Both the position numbers and the translations under genes were made by a program. A stretch of 64,000 nucleotides of DNA from Hyphomicrobiales bacterium (lineage in GTDB: Bacteria > Pseudomonadota > Alphaproteobacteria > Rhizobiales > Rhizobiaceae), in NCBI GenBank assembly GCA_002401155.1, contig NVSG01000001.1:558001-622000 (forward strand). The letters are read 5' to 3'. The notes beneath the pieces were generated by a model, which saw only the letters and a program-made list of their open reading frames with translations, was not told the DNA's origin and searched no databases. Positions 19,264 to 29,012 of this stretch are shown here, one piece after another (the stretch's first letter is position 1; every line of letters begins with the position of its first letter).

Positions 19264-20355
19264 CTACCAGGAACGAACAGCACGAATGATAAAGCCATCC
19301 GTATCTGTATCACTAGCTGCCAGAACAAAATCTGATTCGTTTGCAAAATACTCAAACTGTAGTTCAAGCCCACTAATAGGAGCCCAAACAACACCAACAG
19401 CAAGGTGTGTGGTATCGATATAGGTTGTGCTCGACCCAACAGCTTCAGCTGCTGAATAGAGAATATAACCAGTAAGGTTTTCGCTTAGAGCACCATCAAG
19501 AGCTACGCCCCATTGGTAATCAACCAACGCAGCGGTGGCACCAAAACCACCAGTAACATAGCCAGAAGCATCGTCACCATCACTCATATACCAGGCACCA
19601 AAGTTCCAACCAGAATCGCCAACATTTTCAAATCGGGTGGATACTTTCCAGGCGCCAGCACCAGTAGCAGGACCAGCAGGACCAACTAGGCCGTTCTGAT
19701 CATAAATATAGGTCGCGGCAACCCAACCCCAGGAATCGGTATATTTCGCACCGATATAATAGTCAGGAGCTTCCGAATCAGCGGTGGTTCCGTTTGAATC
19801 TTGAACACCTGCAGTAAGTGCAAAACCACCAGCCGCATAGGTATAATCAAAGAAAATCGCTTGATCGGAATCGTACATTCCATCTTCAATTGCAGGGCTA
19901 TCAACAGCACTACCATGAGCCGTTTCCCAGTAAGTAAAGGAATAACCAAGACGGAAACCGGAAACACTGATCAACGCACGGTCGAGGCCAACATTTGCGT
20001 CAGCACCACCATTCGCACTACCGCCCTGAAGGCGAAGCTGTGAACGGAGTGTACCCCAATCGGTTTCGTTGCGAACATCAATGTTCAAACGACCACGATA
20101 GGTCCATGAAGCATGATCAGGATCTTCAATACCACCGGTTGTGGTCGTAGTGTGCTGATAAGTTGAGCGAACATAGCCGCTAAGTCTCATGCAAGTTTCT
20201 GTCCCTGGGAGAAAGAAGAAACCGTTACCATACGCATCACAGATGCGCATATATTCTACTGGCTCCGGCTCGACGATAATTGCGTCGGCCGCTTGTGCCG
20301 TTGATGCCGCGATAAGTACCGCGGCGGAACTCAAAAGAATGCTCTTTACATTCAT
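19264..20355 (-). CDS. Outer-membrane porin, Rhizobiales Porin_2 family
   Basis: Trimeric beta-barrel general porin of the Omp2/RopA type. It has 363 residues; the signal peptide is residues 1-22 (ends AQA-ADAI). The mature N-terminus VEPEPVEYMRICDAYGNGFFFLPGTETCMRLSGYVR is characteristic of Hyphomicrobiales porins, including the two cysteines that can form a loop disulfide. The remainder is rich in alternating aromatic strands and ends in an aromatic residue (VRSW), as barrel proteins do. A strong site, GGAGG, is 8 bases before the ATG. The 289-bp upstream region is AT-rich with no gene, fitting a long regulated leader. Confidence 0.94.
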   Translation of the reverse strand: MNVKSILLSSAAVLIAASTAQAADAIIVEPEPVEYMRICDAYGNGFFFLPGTETCMRLSGYVRSTYQHTTTTTGGIEDPDHASWTYRGRLNIDVRNETDWGTLRSQLRLQGGSANGGADANVGLDRALISVSGFRLGYSFTYWETAHGSAVDSPAIEDGMYDSDQAIFFDYTYAAGGFALTAGVQDSNGTTADSEAPDYYIGAKYTDSWGWVAATYIYDQNGLVGPAGPATGAGAWKVSTRFENVGDSGWNFGAWYMSDGDDASGYVTGGFGATAALVDYQWGVALDGALSENLTGYILYSAAEAVGSSTTYIDTTHLAVGVVWAPISGLELQFEYFANESDFVLAASDTDTDGFIIRAVRSW

Positions 20356-20644
20356 TGTGCTGACCTCCAGTCAAACAAATTATAAAAGTGGACTACATAA
20401 ATCATGTTTAATGAGGCCAAAGAATAAAACAACACCTATTTTTTAAACAACGCCTTAAAAATCACATCAAAAATAAAGTGTTGCACAAACACCACTTACG
20501 TTTGAGTAAATCTAAACTGCATAGGTAAAAACGAACGTTCAAAGTGCACAATTACACACCCTAGAAATCCCACGATTTCAATTGGCGAGAACAAATCTCC
20601 GCAAAACCAACAAAAATGCAGAGAATTACTTTATCGGTGCGCGA

Positions 20645-22558
20645 CTATTTTTTCGAACGAAACGCGTCAATCAGGCTTTTCGCACCCCGAGAGGCTAATT
20701 TGTCGGGATTACTATCTGCTGATGCCAGTTCACGTTCGCTCGACAAAGGACGATTCAATCGCTCGCTCGCCGGTGTAGCCACTTCAGGTTGAGGCGGCGT
20801 TGCCATCACTGGCGCCATGGACGGCATGAATTCGTCCGGGATTGGCGCGGCGGCACGTTCTTGTTGCGGCACGCCATGTTCATTTCCGTCCTGAACTCCG
20901 CCATCATCGGTAGGCCTACGGGACTCATTGCGCATTTTTCGAATGACCGATGCAACAGAAATATCTTTGCCGGATCTAACCGCTTCCTGCTGCTCATATA
21001 TATGAGCGCCGGGAAGGTCTTTCGCAGCCATGGTTTCAAATGTCAGCCGCATAGGCGTATGCAGCGCTTCACCAAAGGCAATGCACTCACGGTTAGCAAT
21101 AGAAGACAGAAAACTAATGGTGCTTTTGGCCCCATTAGTCACCGCATCGCGAATAATTTCCTGATCTTTTTGGTTACCCAGACGCATGGCAAAAATCGTA
21201 TTGCACTGGGATAAAATAGTAGGGTCAAGCTCGCCTGGACGCTGGGTTATAATGCCCAGATAAACACCGTATTTCCGACCCTCTTTAGCAATTCGTGCAA
21301 TTGCCTGACGCGTAGGCCAAAAACCTAAACCGCTGTCAGCCGGAATATAACGGTGCGCTTCTTCGCACACGACCAGCGTTTGTATGGCACCATCACTGGA
21401 GAGCGCCAGATCAAAGGCCATGCGGCACATAACCGACACCACAGAATTCAACACTTCTGACGGCAGACCCGAAAGTTCAAAGACACAAATTGGCCGACCA
21501 TTTTGGGGTACACGGAAAACATTGGTGATGATGTCCTGAAGCGTGTCCCCGCCATTACCATTACCGCCCACATCAAACATGAATCTGAAACGTTGATCCT
21601 GAACAATCGACTGAATTCTCGCCTGCAATGCTTTCAGTATCGGCTTCTCTGCTCTCCCCTCCAAAAGGCCAAGCCGTTCATCAATCAGAGATAACAAATC
21701 AACCATGCGATATGGAATGGGCGTATCCGCAGAAATCGCACTTTTTTCGGTATTGCGCTTCACCAGCGATTTATTGGCGTTATATTTTTCGTCTTTGTAG
21801 ATTTCCTTAGCTTGCGGAATGATGTCACGCAGCAGCTCATACTCAACTTCCAAGCCCTTCTGACCACGAAAAATTACTTCCGCAAGTTCATCCAGTTTAA
21901 ACAGCCAAAATGGCAAATCCAGATTGGAAGAGTCTATCGTTATCGAATGATCGGGAAAAGCGGTGGAAAATTCATTGTGAGGATCAAGCAACAGCACCCG
22001 AATATCAGGGCGACTTTCCACAATCTTTCGCAGCATCAGCGTCACCGAGGTGGATTTACCCACACCAGTTGTTCCCACGATGGCAAAATGTCGGGACAAT
22101 AATTTATCAACGTCGATTTCAGCCGGAATTTCCGCATCCTGAGTAAGGTTCCCAATGCTGATCAAATTAGACGACTGGGTTTTATAGACGGCACTCAAAT
22201 CGGCAGAACGGATACGATGCCCAACACAACCCATTTGCGGATAGCTGGCAATACCGGAGGTAAAAACCTCTTCGCCATCACTCTTGCTCTGAATCTCGCC
22301 CACCAGTTCCACATAAATGTGAATCAGGTTTTTCCCGTCTTGGGTCCAGTCAGTTTTTGGCAAATCAACCTTGTGAGCCATGCCGATAACGCGGTTTTTC
22401 CCCACACCTATCGATACAATCTGCCCAACCGTCCAGTAATTCTCCATATACTCGACATTCGGATCAACATAGGCAGCAAGAATTACCTGCTCCCCGTCAC
22501 ATTTGATTACATGGCCTTCGGTACGTTTTCGTTCTTCACTGGTATTACCCATATCCAT
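20645..22558 (-). CDS. HerA-like ATPase (DUF87 family)
   Basis: A 637-residue hexameric ATPase of the FtsK/HerA group. The N-terminal region (about 12-130) resembles the HAS-barrel; Walker A GTTGVGKST is at 162-170; LLLDPHNEFS follows; Walker B is LVVCEEAH, and the arginine-finger region lies around GRKYGVYLGIITQRP. The C-terminal 100 residues are low-complexity and polar. HerA proteins act on DNA ends with the nuclease NurA in archaea; in bacteria they occur in repair or defence. No NurA, SIR2 or other partner is next to this one, so the role is not assigned. The gene is divergent from the 5-oxoprolinase gene. Confidence 0.85.
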   Translation of the reverse strand: MDMGNTSEERKRTEGHVIKCDGEQVILAAYVDPNVEYMENYWTVGQIVSIGVGKNRVIGMAHKVDLPKTDWTQDGKNLIHIYVELVGEIQSKSDGEEVFTSGIASYPQMGCVGHRIRSADLSAVYKTQSSNLISIGNLTQDAEIPAEIDVDKLLSRHFAIVGTTGVGKSTSVTLMLRKIVESRPDIRVLLLDPHNEFSTAFPDHSITIDSSNLDLPFWLFKLDELAEVIFRGQKGLEVEYELLRDIIPQAKEIYKDEKYNANKSLVKRNTEKSAISADTPIPYRMVDLLSLIDERLGLLEGRAEKPILKALQARIQSIVQDQRFRFMFDVGGNGNGGDTLQDIITNVFRVPQNGRPICVFELSGLPSEVLNSVVSVMCRMAFDLALSSDGAIQTLVVCEEAHRYIPADSGLGFWPTRQAIARIAKEGRKYGVYLGIITQRPGELDPTILSQCNTIFAMRLGNQKDQEIIRDAVTNGAKSTISFLSSIANRECIAFGEALHTPMRLTFETMAAKDLPGAHIYEQQEAVRSGKDISVASVIRKMRNESRRPTDDGGVQDGNEHGVPQQERAAAPIPDEFMPSMAPVMATPPQPEVATPASERLNRPLSSERELASADSNPDKLASRGAKSLIDAFRSKK

Positions 22559-22750
22559 CTGGTCAACCCTAAATACTCGCGAAATACTTAATCCAAAGTC
22601 TTCATGACTATGGCCCGTTCAAAATACTATTAACGCCAACAGGTTAATGGCCGGTAAGCTCAAGCCCATTTTTGCGAAAAACCGCCGACACATCTTGCAC
22701 GTGGATAAAATAACGTGTCATTTAAATGTACAATTTTAATGGATGATCAA

Positions 22751-25700
22751 ATGACAGAACAGCAAAAATGGGATTTCTGGATTGACCGTGGCGGCACATT
22801 TACAGATATCGTCGGACGCGATCCTGATGGAAACCTGCACGCCCATAAATTGCTTTCCGAAAACCCCGAAGCCTATCGCGACGCCGCCGTACAAGGCATT
22901 CGCGACCTTTTAGGTGTAAAAGCTGGCGAAGCTGTGCCATCTGAAAAGATCGACACAGTAAAAATGGGCACGACCGTTGCCACTAACGCTTTGCTTGAAC
23001 GCAAAGGCGAAGAGACAGCCCTGTTGATTACCAAGGGTTTTGGCGATGGTTTGCGCATTGGTTATCAATCCAGACCGGATATTTTCGCCAAGGAAATCAT
23101 CCTGCCACAACAGCTTTATTCCAGTGTAACCGAAGTAGATGAGCGCATTTTAGTCGATGGAACCGTCGAAAAAAGCGTCGATGAAACCGCCGTCAAAGAA
23201 ACCCTGCTAGAACTCCAAAAACGCGGATATAACAGCATCGCAATCGCTTTCATGCACGCATGGAAATATCAGGATCACGAGAAAATCGTAGCAAAAATAG
23301 CCCGCGAAATGGGCTTTTCGCAGGTTTCCGTCAGCCACGAAGTTTCCCCACTGGTAAAATTGGTCGGGCGCGGCGATACCACGGTGGTCGATGCCTATCT
23401 CTCCCCGATATTACGGCGCTATGTAGAACAAGTCGCCGATGAATTAGGTATTGGCGAAGGCAAAGACGGCCCAAAATTGATGTTTATGATGTCGTCGGGT
23501 GGTCTTACCGCAGCCAGCCTGTTTCAGGGCAAGGACGCAATCCTTTCCGGTCCCGCAGGCGGCGTTGTCGGCGCCATCGAAACGGCACAATTGGCCGGAT
23601 TTGGTAAAATGATCGGCTTCGACATGGGCGGCACATCAACCGATGTCTCCCATTTCGACGGCGAACTTGAACGTGCCTTTGAAACCGAAGTTGCAGGGGT
23701 TAGAATGCGCGCGCCCATGATGCGCATTCATACGGTGGCCGCAGGTGGCGGCTCACTGCTAACTTATCAGGACGGCCGCTTTCAGGCAGGCCCGCAAAGT
23801 GCCGGAGCAAATCCCGGCCCCGCTTGCTACAGACGCGGCGGAACCCTTGCTGTGACCGATGCCAATGTGATGGTGGGCAAGTTAAAACCGGAATTTTTTC
23901 CCGCGATCTTCGGTCCAAATCAGGATGAAAAACTCGATACTGACGTCGTAAAAGCCCAATTCTCAGCCATGGCCGATGAAATCGGCGACACAACACCGGA
24001 AGACATCGCCGATGGCTTCTTAAAAATCGCCGTTGAAAACATGGCCAACGCCATCAAAAAAATCTCAGTCCAGCGCGGCTATGACGTAACCGAATACGTT
24101 CTCAACTGTTTCGGCGGTGCCGGTGGCCAGCACGCTTGTGCCGTGGCAGATTCACTGGGCATGGAAACCGTGCTTGTGCATCCCTTCTCTGGCATTCTTT
24201 CTGCCTACGGCATGGGCCTTGCAAGAGTGCGAGCAAACCGCACCAGAGCGCTGATCATCGAACTATCAAAAGACGTTGAACCAACCCTCAAAAAGGTCGA
24301 AGCAGAACTCCAGCGCGAAGCTGAATCAGAACTTAAAGAACAGGACATAACAGATTCAGATATAAGCGTTTTTTGCCGAGTACACATCCGATACGACGGC
24401 ACAGACACCCCCATATCCGTGCCAATGGCATCGCGTCAAACCATGATCGACGCTTTCGAAGATGGCCACAAAAAACAATTCGGTTTCATCTTTGAAAACA
24501 AAACCCTGATCGTCGAAGCAATCGAAGTTGAAGCCGTTGGCGGCGGCGCAAATATTCCTGAGCCAGAAGCCTCTCTCGATGAACGTGAAATGCCCGCATC
24601 TCAAACCACGCCGATTTTCTCCGCAGGAAAATGGCATGATGCCGGAATTCACATGCGCGACACTCTTTCCCCGGGAAGCCGCATTGCAGGCCCTGCCCTG
24701 ATCATCGAACCGCACCAAACCATCGTCGTGGAACCGGGCTGGCGCGCCTCGATCAATGCGCGCGGCCACATCATCATGGAACGCGCTTATACCCTTGAGC
24801 GCGTGGCAGCGATTGGCACCAAAGTTGATCCGGTAATGCTGGAAGTATTCAACAATTTGTTCATGTCGATCGCCGAACAAATGGGCGTCACCCTGCAAAA
24901 CACCGCCTATTCGGTGAATATCAAGGAACGCCTCGATTTCTCCTGCGCGGTATTTTCAAGCGACGGTTCATTGGTCGCCAACGCCCCGCACATGCCGGTG
25001 CACCTCGGCAGCATGGACCGCTCGGTCGAAACCATCGTCGCCCTGAACGTTGGAAACATCTTCCCCGGCGACGTATTCCTCCTCAACGCCCCTTATAATG
25101 GCGGCACCCATTTGCCCGATCTCACCGTGGTCACCCCTGTTTTTGACGAGGACAATGAAAAACTGCTATTTTTCGTCGCTTCGCGTGGCCACCACGCCGA
25201 TATTGGCGGCATGGCCCCCGGCAGCGCCACACCGCGCGCCACCCATGTGGATGAAGAAGGCGTTTTAATCGACAATTTCAAACTGGTCGATGCAGGCGTA
25301 TTCCAGGAAGAAGGTATGTTGGAACTTCTGACAAACCATCCATGGCCCGCCCGTAATCCATCGCAAAACATGGCCGATATCCGCGCTCAGGTCGCGGCCA
25401 ACGAAAAAGGCATTGTTGAACTTCGAAGAATGGTCGACCATTTCAGTCTTGATACGGTCCACGCCTATATGGTCCACGTGCAGGACAACGCTGAGGAAAG
25501 CGTGCGCCGCGTCATCGATGCGCTGGACGACTGCGAAGCAACTTACGAGACCGACACAGGCCAAATAATCTGCGTAAAAATCAGCGTTGATAAGGAAAAA
25601 CGCGAAGCAACCGTCGATTTCACCGGCACATCAAAAGCATGGAAAAACAATTTCAATGCGCCCGAGCCAGTCTCGCGTGCCGCCGTGCTCTATGTTTTCC

Positions 25701-26368
25701 GCCTGATGGTAGAAGCCAGCATTCCGATAAATGCCGGGTGTTTGAAACCCATCCATATCATCATACCCGAAGGCTCCATGCTGAAGCCGCAATATCCATC
25801 AGCGGTGATCGCAGGCAATACAGAAACCAGCCAGCAAGTGACCAATTGTCTGCTTCAGGCCCTCGGCTCAATCGCCAATTGCCAAGGCACCATGAACAAT
25901 CTTACCTATGGCAATGAGCGTTACCAGAACTATGAAACCATTTGCAGTGGTTCTCCTGCCGGACAAATGAACAATGGCGAAGGTTTTGCCGGCACCGATG
26001 CGGTGCACGTGCATATGACCAATACCAGAATGACCGACCCGGAAATTCTGGAAATGCGCTTCCCCATCGTGGTCGAAGAATTCTCAATCCGCGCGGGTTC
26101 CGGCGGCATTGGCAAATTCTGTGGCGGCGATGGCACCATACGCCGCTTGCGCTTCCTCGAAGAAATGGAATGCGCAATTCTCTCCAGCCACCGCAAACGC
26201 GGCCCCGCCGGTATCAATGGCGGCGGCGCAGGCAAAGTCGGAAAAACCGAAATCCGCCGCAAGGACGGAACGCTGGAAGAACTTGAATATTGCGACCAGA
26301 CCACGGTCTACCCCGGCGAGGCTGTCATTGTGACAACCCCCGCCAGCGGTGCTTTTGGAAAACCCTAG
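22751..26368 (+). CDS. 5-oxoprolinase (ATP-hydrolysing), HyuA-HyuB fusion
   Basis: Cytoplasmic enzyme that opens 5-oxo-L-proline to L-glutamate using ATP, salvaging damaged glutamate and glutathione breakdown products. About 1205 residues. The hydantoinase A part (about 1-690) starts [16 protein letters not shown], with GPAGGVVGA and [12 protein letters not shown] nucleotide-site motifs; the hydantoinase B part (about 715-1200) includes [18 protein letters not shown] and RGHHADIGG. The single-chain arrangement is that of eukaryotic and many bacterial OPLAH enzymes. The start is uncertain: ATG at 22751 is chosen (GGA 7 bases before); ATG 22739 and GTG 22715 are in frame. Its stop is shared with the convergent gene in a CTAG. 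Hydantoinase activity instead is possible but less likely for a fusion. Confidence 0.92.
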   Translation: MTEQQKWDFWIDRGGTFTDIVGRDPDGNLHAHKLLSENPEAYRDAAVQGIRDLLGVKAGEAVPSEKIDTVKMGTTVATNALLERKGEETALLITKGFGDGLRIGYQSRPDIFAKEIILPQQLYSSVTEVDERILVDGTVEKSVDETAVKETLLELQKRGYNSIAIAFMHAWKYQDHEKIVAKIAREMGFSQVSVSHEVSPLVKLVGRGDTTVVDAYLSPILRRYVEQVADELGIGEGKDGPKLMFMMSSGGLTAASLFQGKDAILSGPAGGVVGAIETAQLAGFGKMIGFDMGGTSTDVSHFDGELERAFETEVAGVRMRAPMMRIHTVAAGGGSLLTYQDGRFQAGPQSAGANPGPACYRRGGTLAVTDANVMVGKLKPEFFPAIFGPNQDEKLDTDVVKAQFSAMADEIGDTTPEDIADGFLKIAVENMANAIKKISVQRGYDVTEYVLNCFGGAGGQHACAVADSLGMETVLVHPFSGILSAYGMGLARVRANRTRALIIELSKDVEPTLKKVEAELQREAESELKEQDITDSDISVFCRVHIRYDGTDTPISVPMASRQTMIDAFEDGHKKQFGFIFENKTLIVEAIEVEAVGGGANIPEPEASLDEREMPASQTTPIFSAGKWHDAGIHMRDTLSPGSRIAGPALIIEPHQTIVVEPGWRASINARGHIIMERAYTLERVAAIGTKVDPVMLEVFNNLFMSIAEQMGVTLQNTAYSVNIKERLDFSCAVFSSDGSLVANAPHMPVHLGSMDRSVETIVALNVGNIFPGDVFLLNAPYNGGTHLPDLTVVTPVFDEDNEKLLFFVASRGHHADIGGMAPGSATPRATHVDEEGVLIDNFKLVDAGVFQEEGMLELLTNHPWPARNPSQNMADIRAQVAANEKGIVELRRMVDHFSLDTVHAYMVHVQDNAEESVRRVIDALDDCEATYETDTGQIICVKISVDKEKREATVDFTGTSKAWKNNFNAPEPVSRAAVLYVFRLMVEASIPINAGCLKPIHIIIPEGSMLKPQYPSAVIAGNTETSQQVTNCLLQALGSIANCQGTMNNLTYGNERYQNYETICSGSPAGQMNNGEGFAGTDAVHVHMTNTRMTDPEILEMRFPIVVEEFSIRAGSGGIGKFCGGDGTIRRLRFLEEMECAILSSHRKRGPAGINGGGAGKVGKTEIRRKDGTLEELEYCDQTTVYPGEAVIVTTPASGAFGKP

Positions 26369-27528
26369 TTAAACCGCGATTTAAGCGCTCTACGCTGGCG
26401 TTTAAAGAATGCGGTTACTTTGCCGATCACCCTTTTGCCTCGTCGGGTAAGATTGCTGATATCAATCGTCCGGTTACGCTTTACTTTGCGTACGCTACCT
26501 GTACGGATATGGTCAATTTTCGGCTCTCTCACCTTAGCAACAGGTCGTGCATTTGTCCGGGGTGCAGCCAATAGATTAATCGGCGCCTGATCATTCGATG
26601 AAGCAAAAACAGGGTCTTGCGGTGCCTGCGTCTCGACCAAAGCGTGTGCGGGAGCAACACTTGCAAATTGGCTGTTATTATTCGAAATCACGCCTTGCCC
26701 ATTATTGGCATTGGGATCAACTTCATCGATTTTCAGCATCCGTTTTCTGGGTTTTATTGGTGCCAGAGCCACTCTTGTAACCATCATCCGGTCAGCAAGT
26801 GCCTTCTTATCCCATCCCTCATCAAGGTTTTCATCGATTTTCAACAAACGTCTTCGCGGCTTGGTTTGCGCAACAATCACAGGCTGGTTCGCCAAAACAT
26901 TGCTCTCAACCATCAATGGCTCATCAGATACCCCAAGCGCATCACGCTCTTTTCCGTCAATTTCACGGATCGCCGCAAGAACGCCCTGACGCACCTTTTT
27001 TGAATCATCCATAGTCGTATGAATTTGGCCAAATACATAGATATTCTTGGCCTTGGGGTGCGTCTTCGCATTGGTCAACTTGCCGTAAACAGGAAAAACA
27101 GAGAAATAGTTCTCGGCCCATTCAACGTTTTTTCCAGCAGTACCAATTGGTCCCGGAATATCAATCGTCCCCACATAGGCAACGCGAATACCCAATGCCT
27201 TCATTCGCTTAGCCATGGTCATGGAAGCAAGCGCCCCCATAGAATGGCCAATGAAAGCAACACTTTGCGGCTTGCGAGCACGGATGGTGCGTAGTGCATC
27301 TGCCGTAGCGCCAAACCGGCGCACCTCAGCATGAATGCCCTCTTTGTTCAGTGCATCAGCCATACGTTCAAGGCCACGGGAAAAATGCAAATCCTTATTG
27401 ATAAACGAAAAATCACCTGCGCCTTTGAAGAAATAAACCTCAACGGCGGCGGCTGGACCTGTAAAAAACAGTCCTGTCAAAAAGACGGAAAAAATAAACT
27501 TAGCAAGTGGAGTAAATACGCGAAACAT
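26365..27528 (-). CDS. Exported alpha/beta-hydrolase-like protein with basic repeat tail
   Basis: A 387-residue protein of unknown substrate. A signal peptide covers residues 1-28 (ends PAAA-VEV). The first domain has a serine-hydrolase elbow GHSMG at 94-98 with helices and strands typical of alpha/beta hydrolases, up to about 200. The rest is unusual: two near-copies of a basic motif, [11 protein letters not shown] at 223-233 and [11 protein letters not shown] at 259-269, then a polar linker and a very basic C-terminus ending [13 protein letters not shown]. The tail suggests binding to an anionic partner such as cell wall, LPS or nucleic acid. It converges on 5-oxoprolinase, sharing a CTAG. 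Confidence 0.65.
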   Translation of the reverse strand: MFRVFTPLAKFIFSVFLTGLFFTGPAAAVEVYFFKGAGDFSFINKDLHFSRGLERMADALNKEGIHAEVRRFGATADALRTIRARKPQSVAFIGHSMGALASMTMAKRMKALGIRVAYVGTIDIPGPIGTAGKNVEWAENYFSVFPVYGKLTNAKTHPKAKNIYVFGQIHTTMDDSKKVRQGVLAAIREIDGKERDALGVSDEPLMVESNVLANQPVIVAQTKPRRRLLKIDENLDEGWDKKALADRMMVTRVALAPIKPRKRMLKIDEVDPNANNGQGVISNNNSQFASVAPAHALVETQAPQDPVFASSNDQAPINLLAAPRTNARPVAKVREPKIDHIRTGSVRKVKRNRTIDISNLTRRGKRVIGKVTAFFKRQRRALKSRFN

Positions 27529-27645
27529 CTTTTTCTCCTCGACCGCGAACAGCAGCGCATGAGTTTAAGAAGGCAACAGCGCCTTCAATCCTATAAATTT
27601 TAGGTGAAAGTGGTTTATGAAACATTGAAGATTGAAACTTTATTG

Positions 27646-27661
27646 GTAACCAATCTTTAAC
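27646..27661. promoter_or_regulatory. CtrA-like box GTAA-N7-TTAAC
   Basis: One mismatch from the alphaproteobacterial CtrA consensus TTAA-N7-TTAAC with the correct seven-base spacer. It lies between the divergent starts of the hydrolase-like gene (27528, minus) and the 54-residue gene (27725, plus), so it could control either. One such site can occur by chance in AT-rich DNA. Confidence 0.3.
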
Positions 27662-27724
27662 CAACATTTCAGATGACTGCGCTCGGCAGGTTGATTATTC
27701 AAACTGTTCTAGTAGGAAAATAGC

Positions 27725-27889
27725 ATGCAAAACTCAAAACCAAGACTGACCCAATTTTATGAATTGCAAAAACTCGTAGCCGAGTTGGAACAAAGCGGCC
27801 TCGAAGGGGTCAGCCTATATTTGCGTTTGACAAAAATTGGCCTGATCGATCTGGACGTACTTCATAAGGTTATGGAAACCCGGGCCTAA
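27725..27889 (+). CDS. Small protein, 54 residues, unknown function
   Basis: Open frame of 54 codons starting MQNSKPRLTQFYELQKLVAE, preceded by AGGA 8 bases before the ATG. The protein is helical in character, with heptad-like leucines (FYELQKLVAELE) and no membrane segment or signal peptide, so a small soluble or coiled-coil protein is likely. Codon use resembles its neighbours (normal synonymous third positions, no rare-codon run). It ends 19 bp before the convergent CAP-domain gene. I do not recognise a family. Confidence 0.6.
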   Translation: MQNSKPRLTQFYELQKLVAELEQSGLEGVSLYLRLTKIGLIDLDVLHKVMETRA

Positions 27890-27908
27890 GTCCGATATTT
27901 CCTCCTTA

Positions 27909-28469
27909 TTAAGAAGCTGAAGGCACGCCCATGTGGCTGCCGCCTGAGCCCATAATCAATACCCAGTAATAGGTATATCGCGGGTTTTTGCCTGAAATAT
28001 TTCGTTTCAAGGCAATGCCACCCACGGAAAATTTACGCTTGAGCATAATCTTGCGATGCTTGGGTGAATTCATCCAGCCAGTGATCGCCGCATCAATGCT
28101 ACGATATCCAACACCAATATTTTCTCCGGCAGATTGCTGGAACCCCACGTCAAAGATACGCTTTTTAAATCGGGTGGATGGCCCGAACTCGTGACCAAAT
28201 TTTCCGGTACGTCCAAGATATTTAGCGTGATTATTGGCAGCCTTCATCAAACGCGGATCCGTTGAAATCGCGCCAAGGCCATGCTTCCTGCGAACTTTCG
28301 AAATTTTCCGCATAGCGTCATGCACATTGAGTCGCACCGCCATAACCGAAGTATCGGCCTTAACAGTGTTGCTGGCCGACAATAAATCCATAGTCGTGCA
28401 ACCATGCAACAACGTCAAAACGCTGGCACCCAGAAAAAATCGTCGCGCTAGAAATAAAATTGCATTCAT
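27909..28469 (-). CDS. CAP/SCP-domain lipoprotein
   Basis: A 186-residue secreted protein from the ATG at 28467-28469. The lipoprotein signal has LLHGC (Cys about 24). The CAP (cysteine-rich secretory, PR-1-like) domain spans about 50-180: HDAMRKISKVRRKHGL, KAANNHAKYLGRTGKFGHEF, the SAGENIGVGY motif and GWMNSPKHRKIMLKRKF, which are the family signatures including the His/Glu cavity residues. Bacterial CAP proteins are widespread envelope proteins with poorly known roles. An earlier in-frame ATG at 28517 would add 16 residues, but the inner start directly precedes the signal peptide. Confidence 0.84.
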   Translation of the reverse strand: MNAILFLARRFFLGASVLTLLHGCTTMDLLSASNTVKADTSVMAVRLNVHDAMRKISKVRRKHGLGAISTDPRLMKAANNHAKYLGRTGKFGHEFGPSTRFKKRIFDVGFQQSAGENIGVGYRSIDAAITGWMNSPKHRKIMLKRKFSVGGIALKRNISGKNPRYTYYWVLIMGSGGSHMGVPSAS

Positions 28470-28805
28470 CACTAAAATCCAAACCGCCCACAATTTACAA
28501 TACAAAACCATATCCATTACTTGTTAATGATTATGCAGAGCGGCTATAAATACGGCCAATTCAGGGCAAACGGAAGATCAACACGACCAAGAAAGCAGTA
28601 TTTTAGCTGTTAAGGTAAATTATTAACAGTACATAATATTGCGCCGCAGCAAATATTTGGTCAAAAACATCAAAAACTTACCGGAAAAAAATATTGTTTT
28701 TGGTAAATTTTTGCAATGCAGCATTAAATTTATACTTGCGCTATAAAAATCATATACTAGACTACTTTACGTAAGTAGAAGAAATATGCGCTTGAGGAGG
28801 CCCAC
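28470..28805. other. 336-bp AT-rich intergenic region
   Basis: No gene was found. It separates the minus-strand CAP gene from the 28-residue plus-strand gene. It holds an inverted repeat CTGTTAA/TTAACAG at 28607-28629, a run of A/T tracts, a TATACT hexamer at about 28753 and an imperfect palindrome around TTACGTAA (28762-28778), just upstream of the AGGAGG of the small gene. Confidence 0.5.
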
Positions 28806-28892
28806 ATGGATATCCTACGAACCACAAACTACGTAATCATCTGCGCTGCTTTTCTTTTTGTTACAGCGATGATCTTTGGATGGATCGGATAG
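28806..28892 (+). CDS. 28-residue single-pass membrane peptide, unknown function
   Basis: ATG at 28806 is preceded by AGGAGG with a six-base spacer, one of the best ribosome-binding sites in the window. The 28 codons start MDILRTTNYVIICAAF and continue as one hydrophobic helix (about residues 9-26) ending FGWIG. It is monocistronic: a strong terminator lies downstream (28966-29010) and an AT-rich promoter-like stretch upstream. Small proteins of this kind often modify a larger membrane complex, but no partner is evident here. Length makes homology unprovable by eye; the translation signals are the main support. Confidence 0.6.
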   Translation: MDILRTTNYVIICAAFLFVTAMIFGWIG

Positions 28893-28965
28893 CAATCCGC
28901 TCCACAGCTCAGGTTTAGATTTAAGTTTGAGCCAAAATTTGTATGCGTAATTAGTTTCTTCCAGG

Positions 28966-29010
28966 CATTGGGCTGGTTGCGGGTTTACCTGCAGCCGGCC
29001 CAATGTTTTT
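28966..29010 (+). terminator. Strong terminator between the small gene and metF
   Basis: A 15-bp stem (28966-28980 with 28991-29005, two G-U pairs in the RNA), a 10-base loop and then TTTTT on the plus strand. It ends two bases from the metF stop, so it may also stem transcripts from metF. Confidence 0.85.
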
Positions 29011-29012
29011 GC

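Noticed and set aside
20645-22558. HerA-like ATPase as part of a defence island
   Set aside because: No NurA, SIR2, nuclease or other defence partner gene is adjacent; neighbours are a porin and 5-oxoprolinase.
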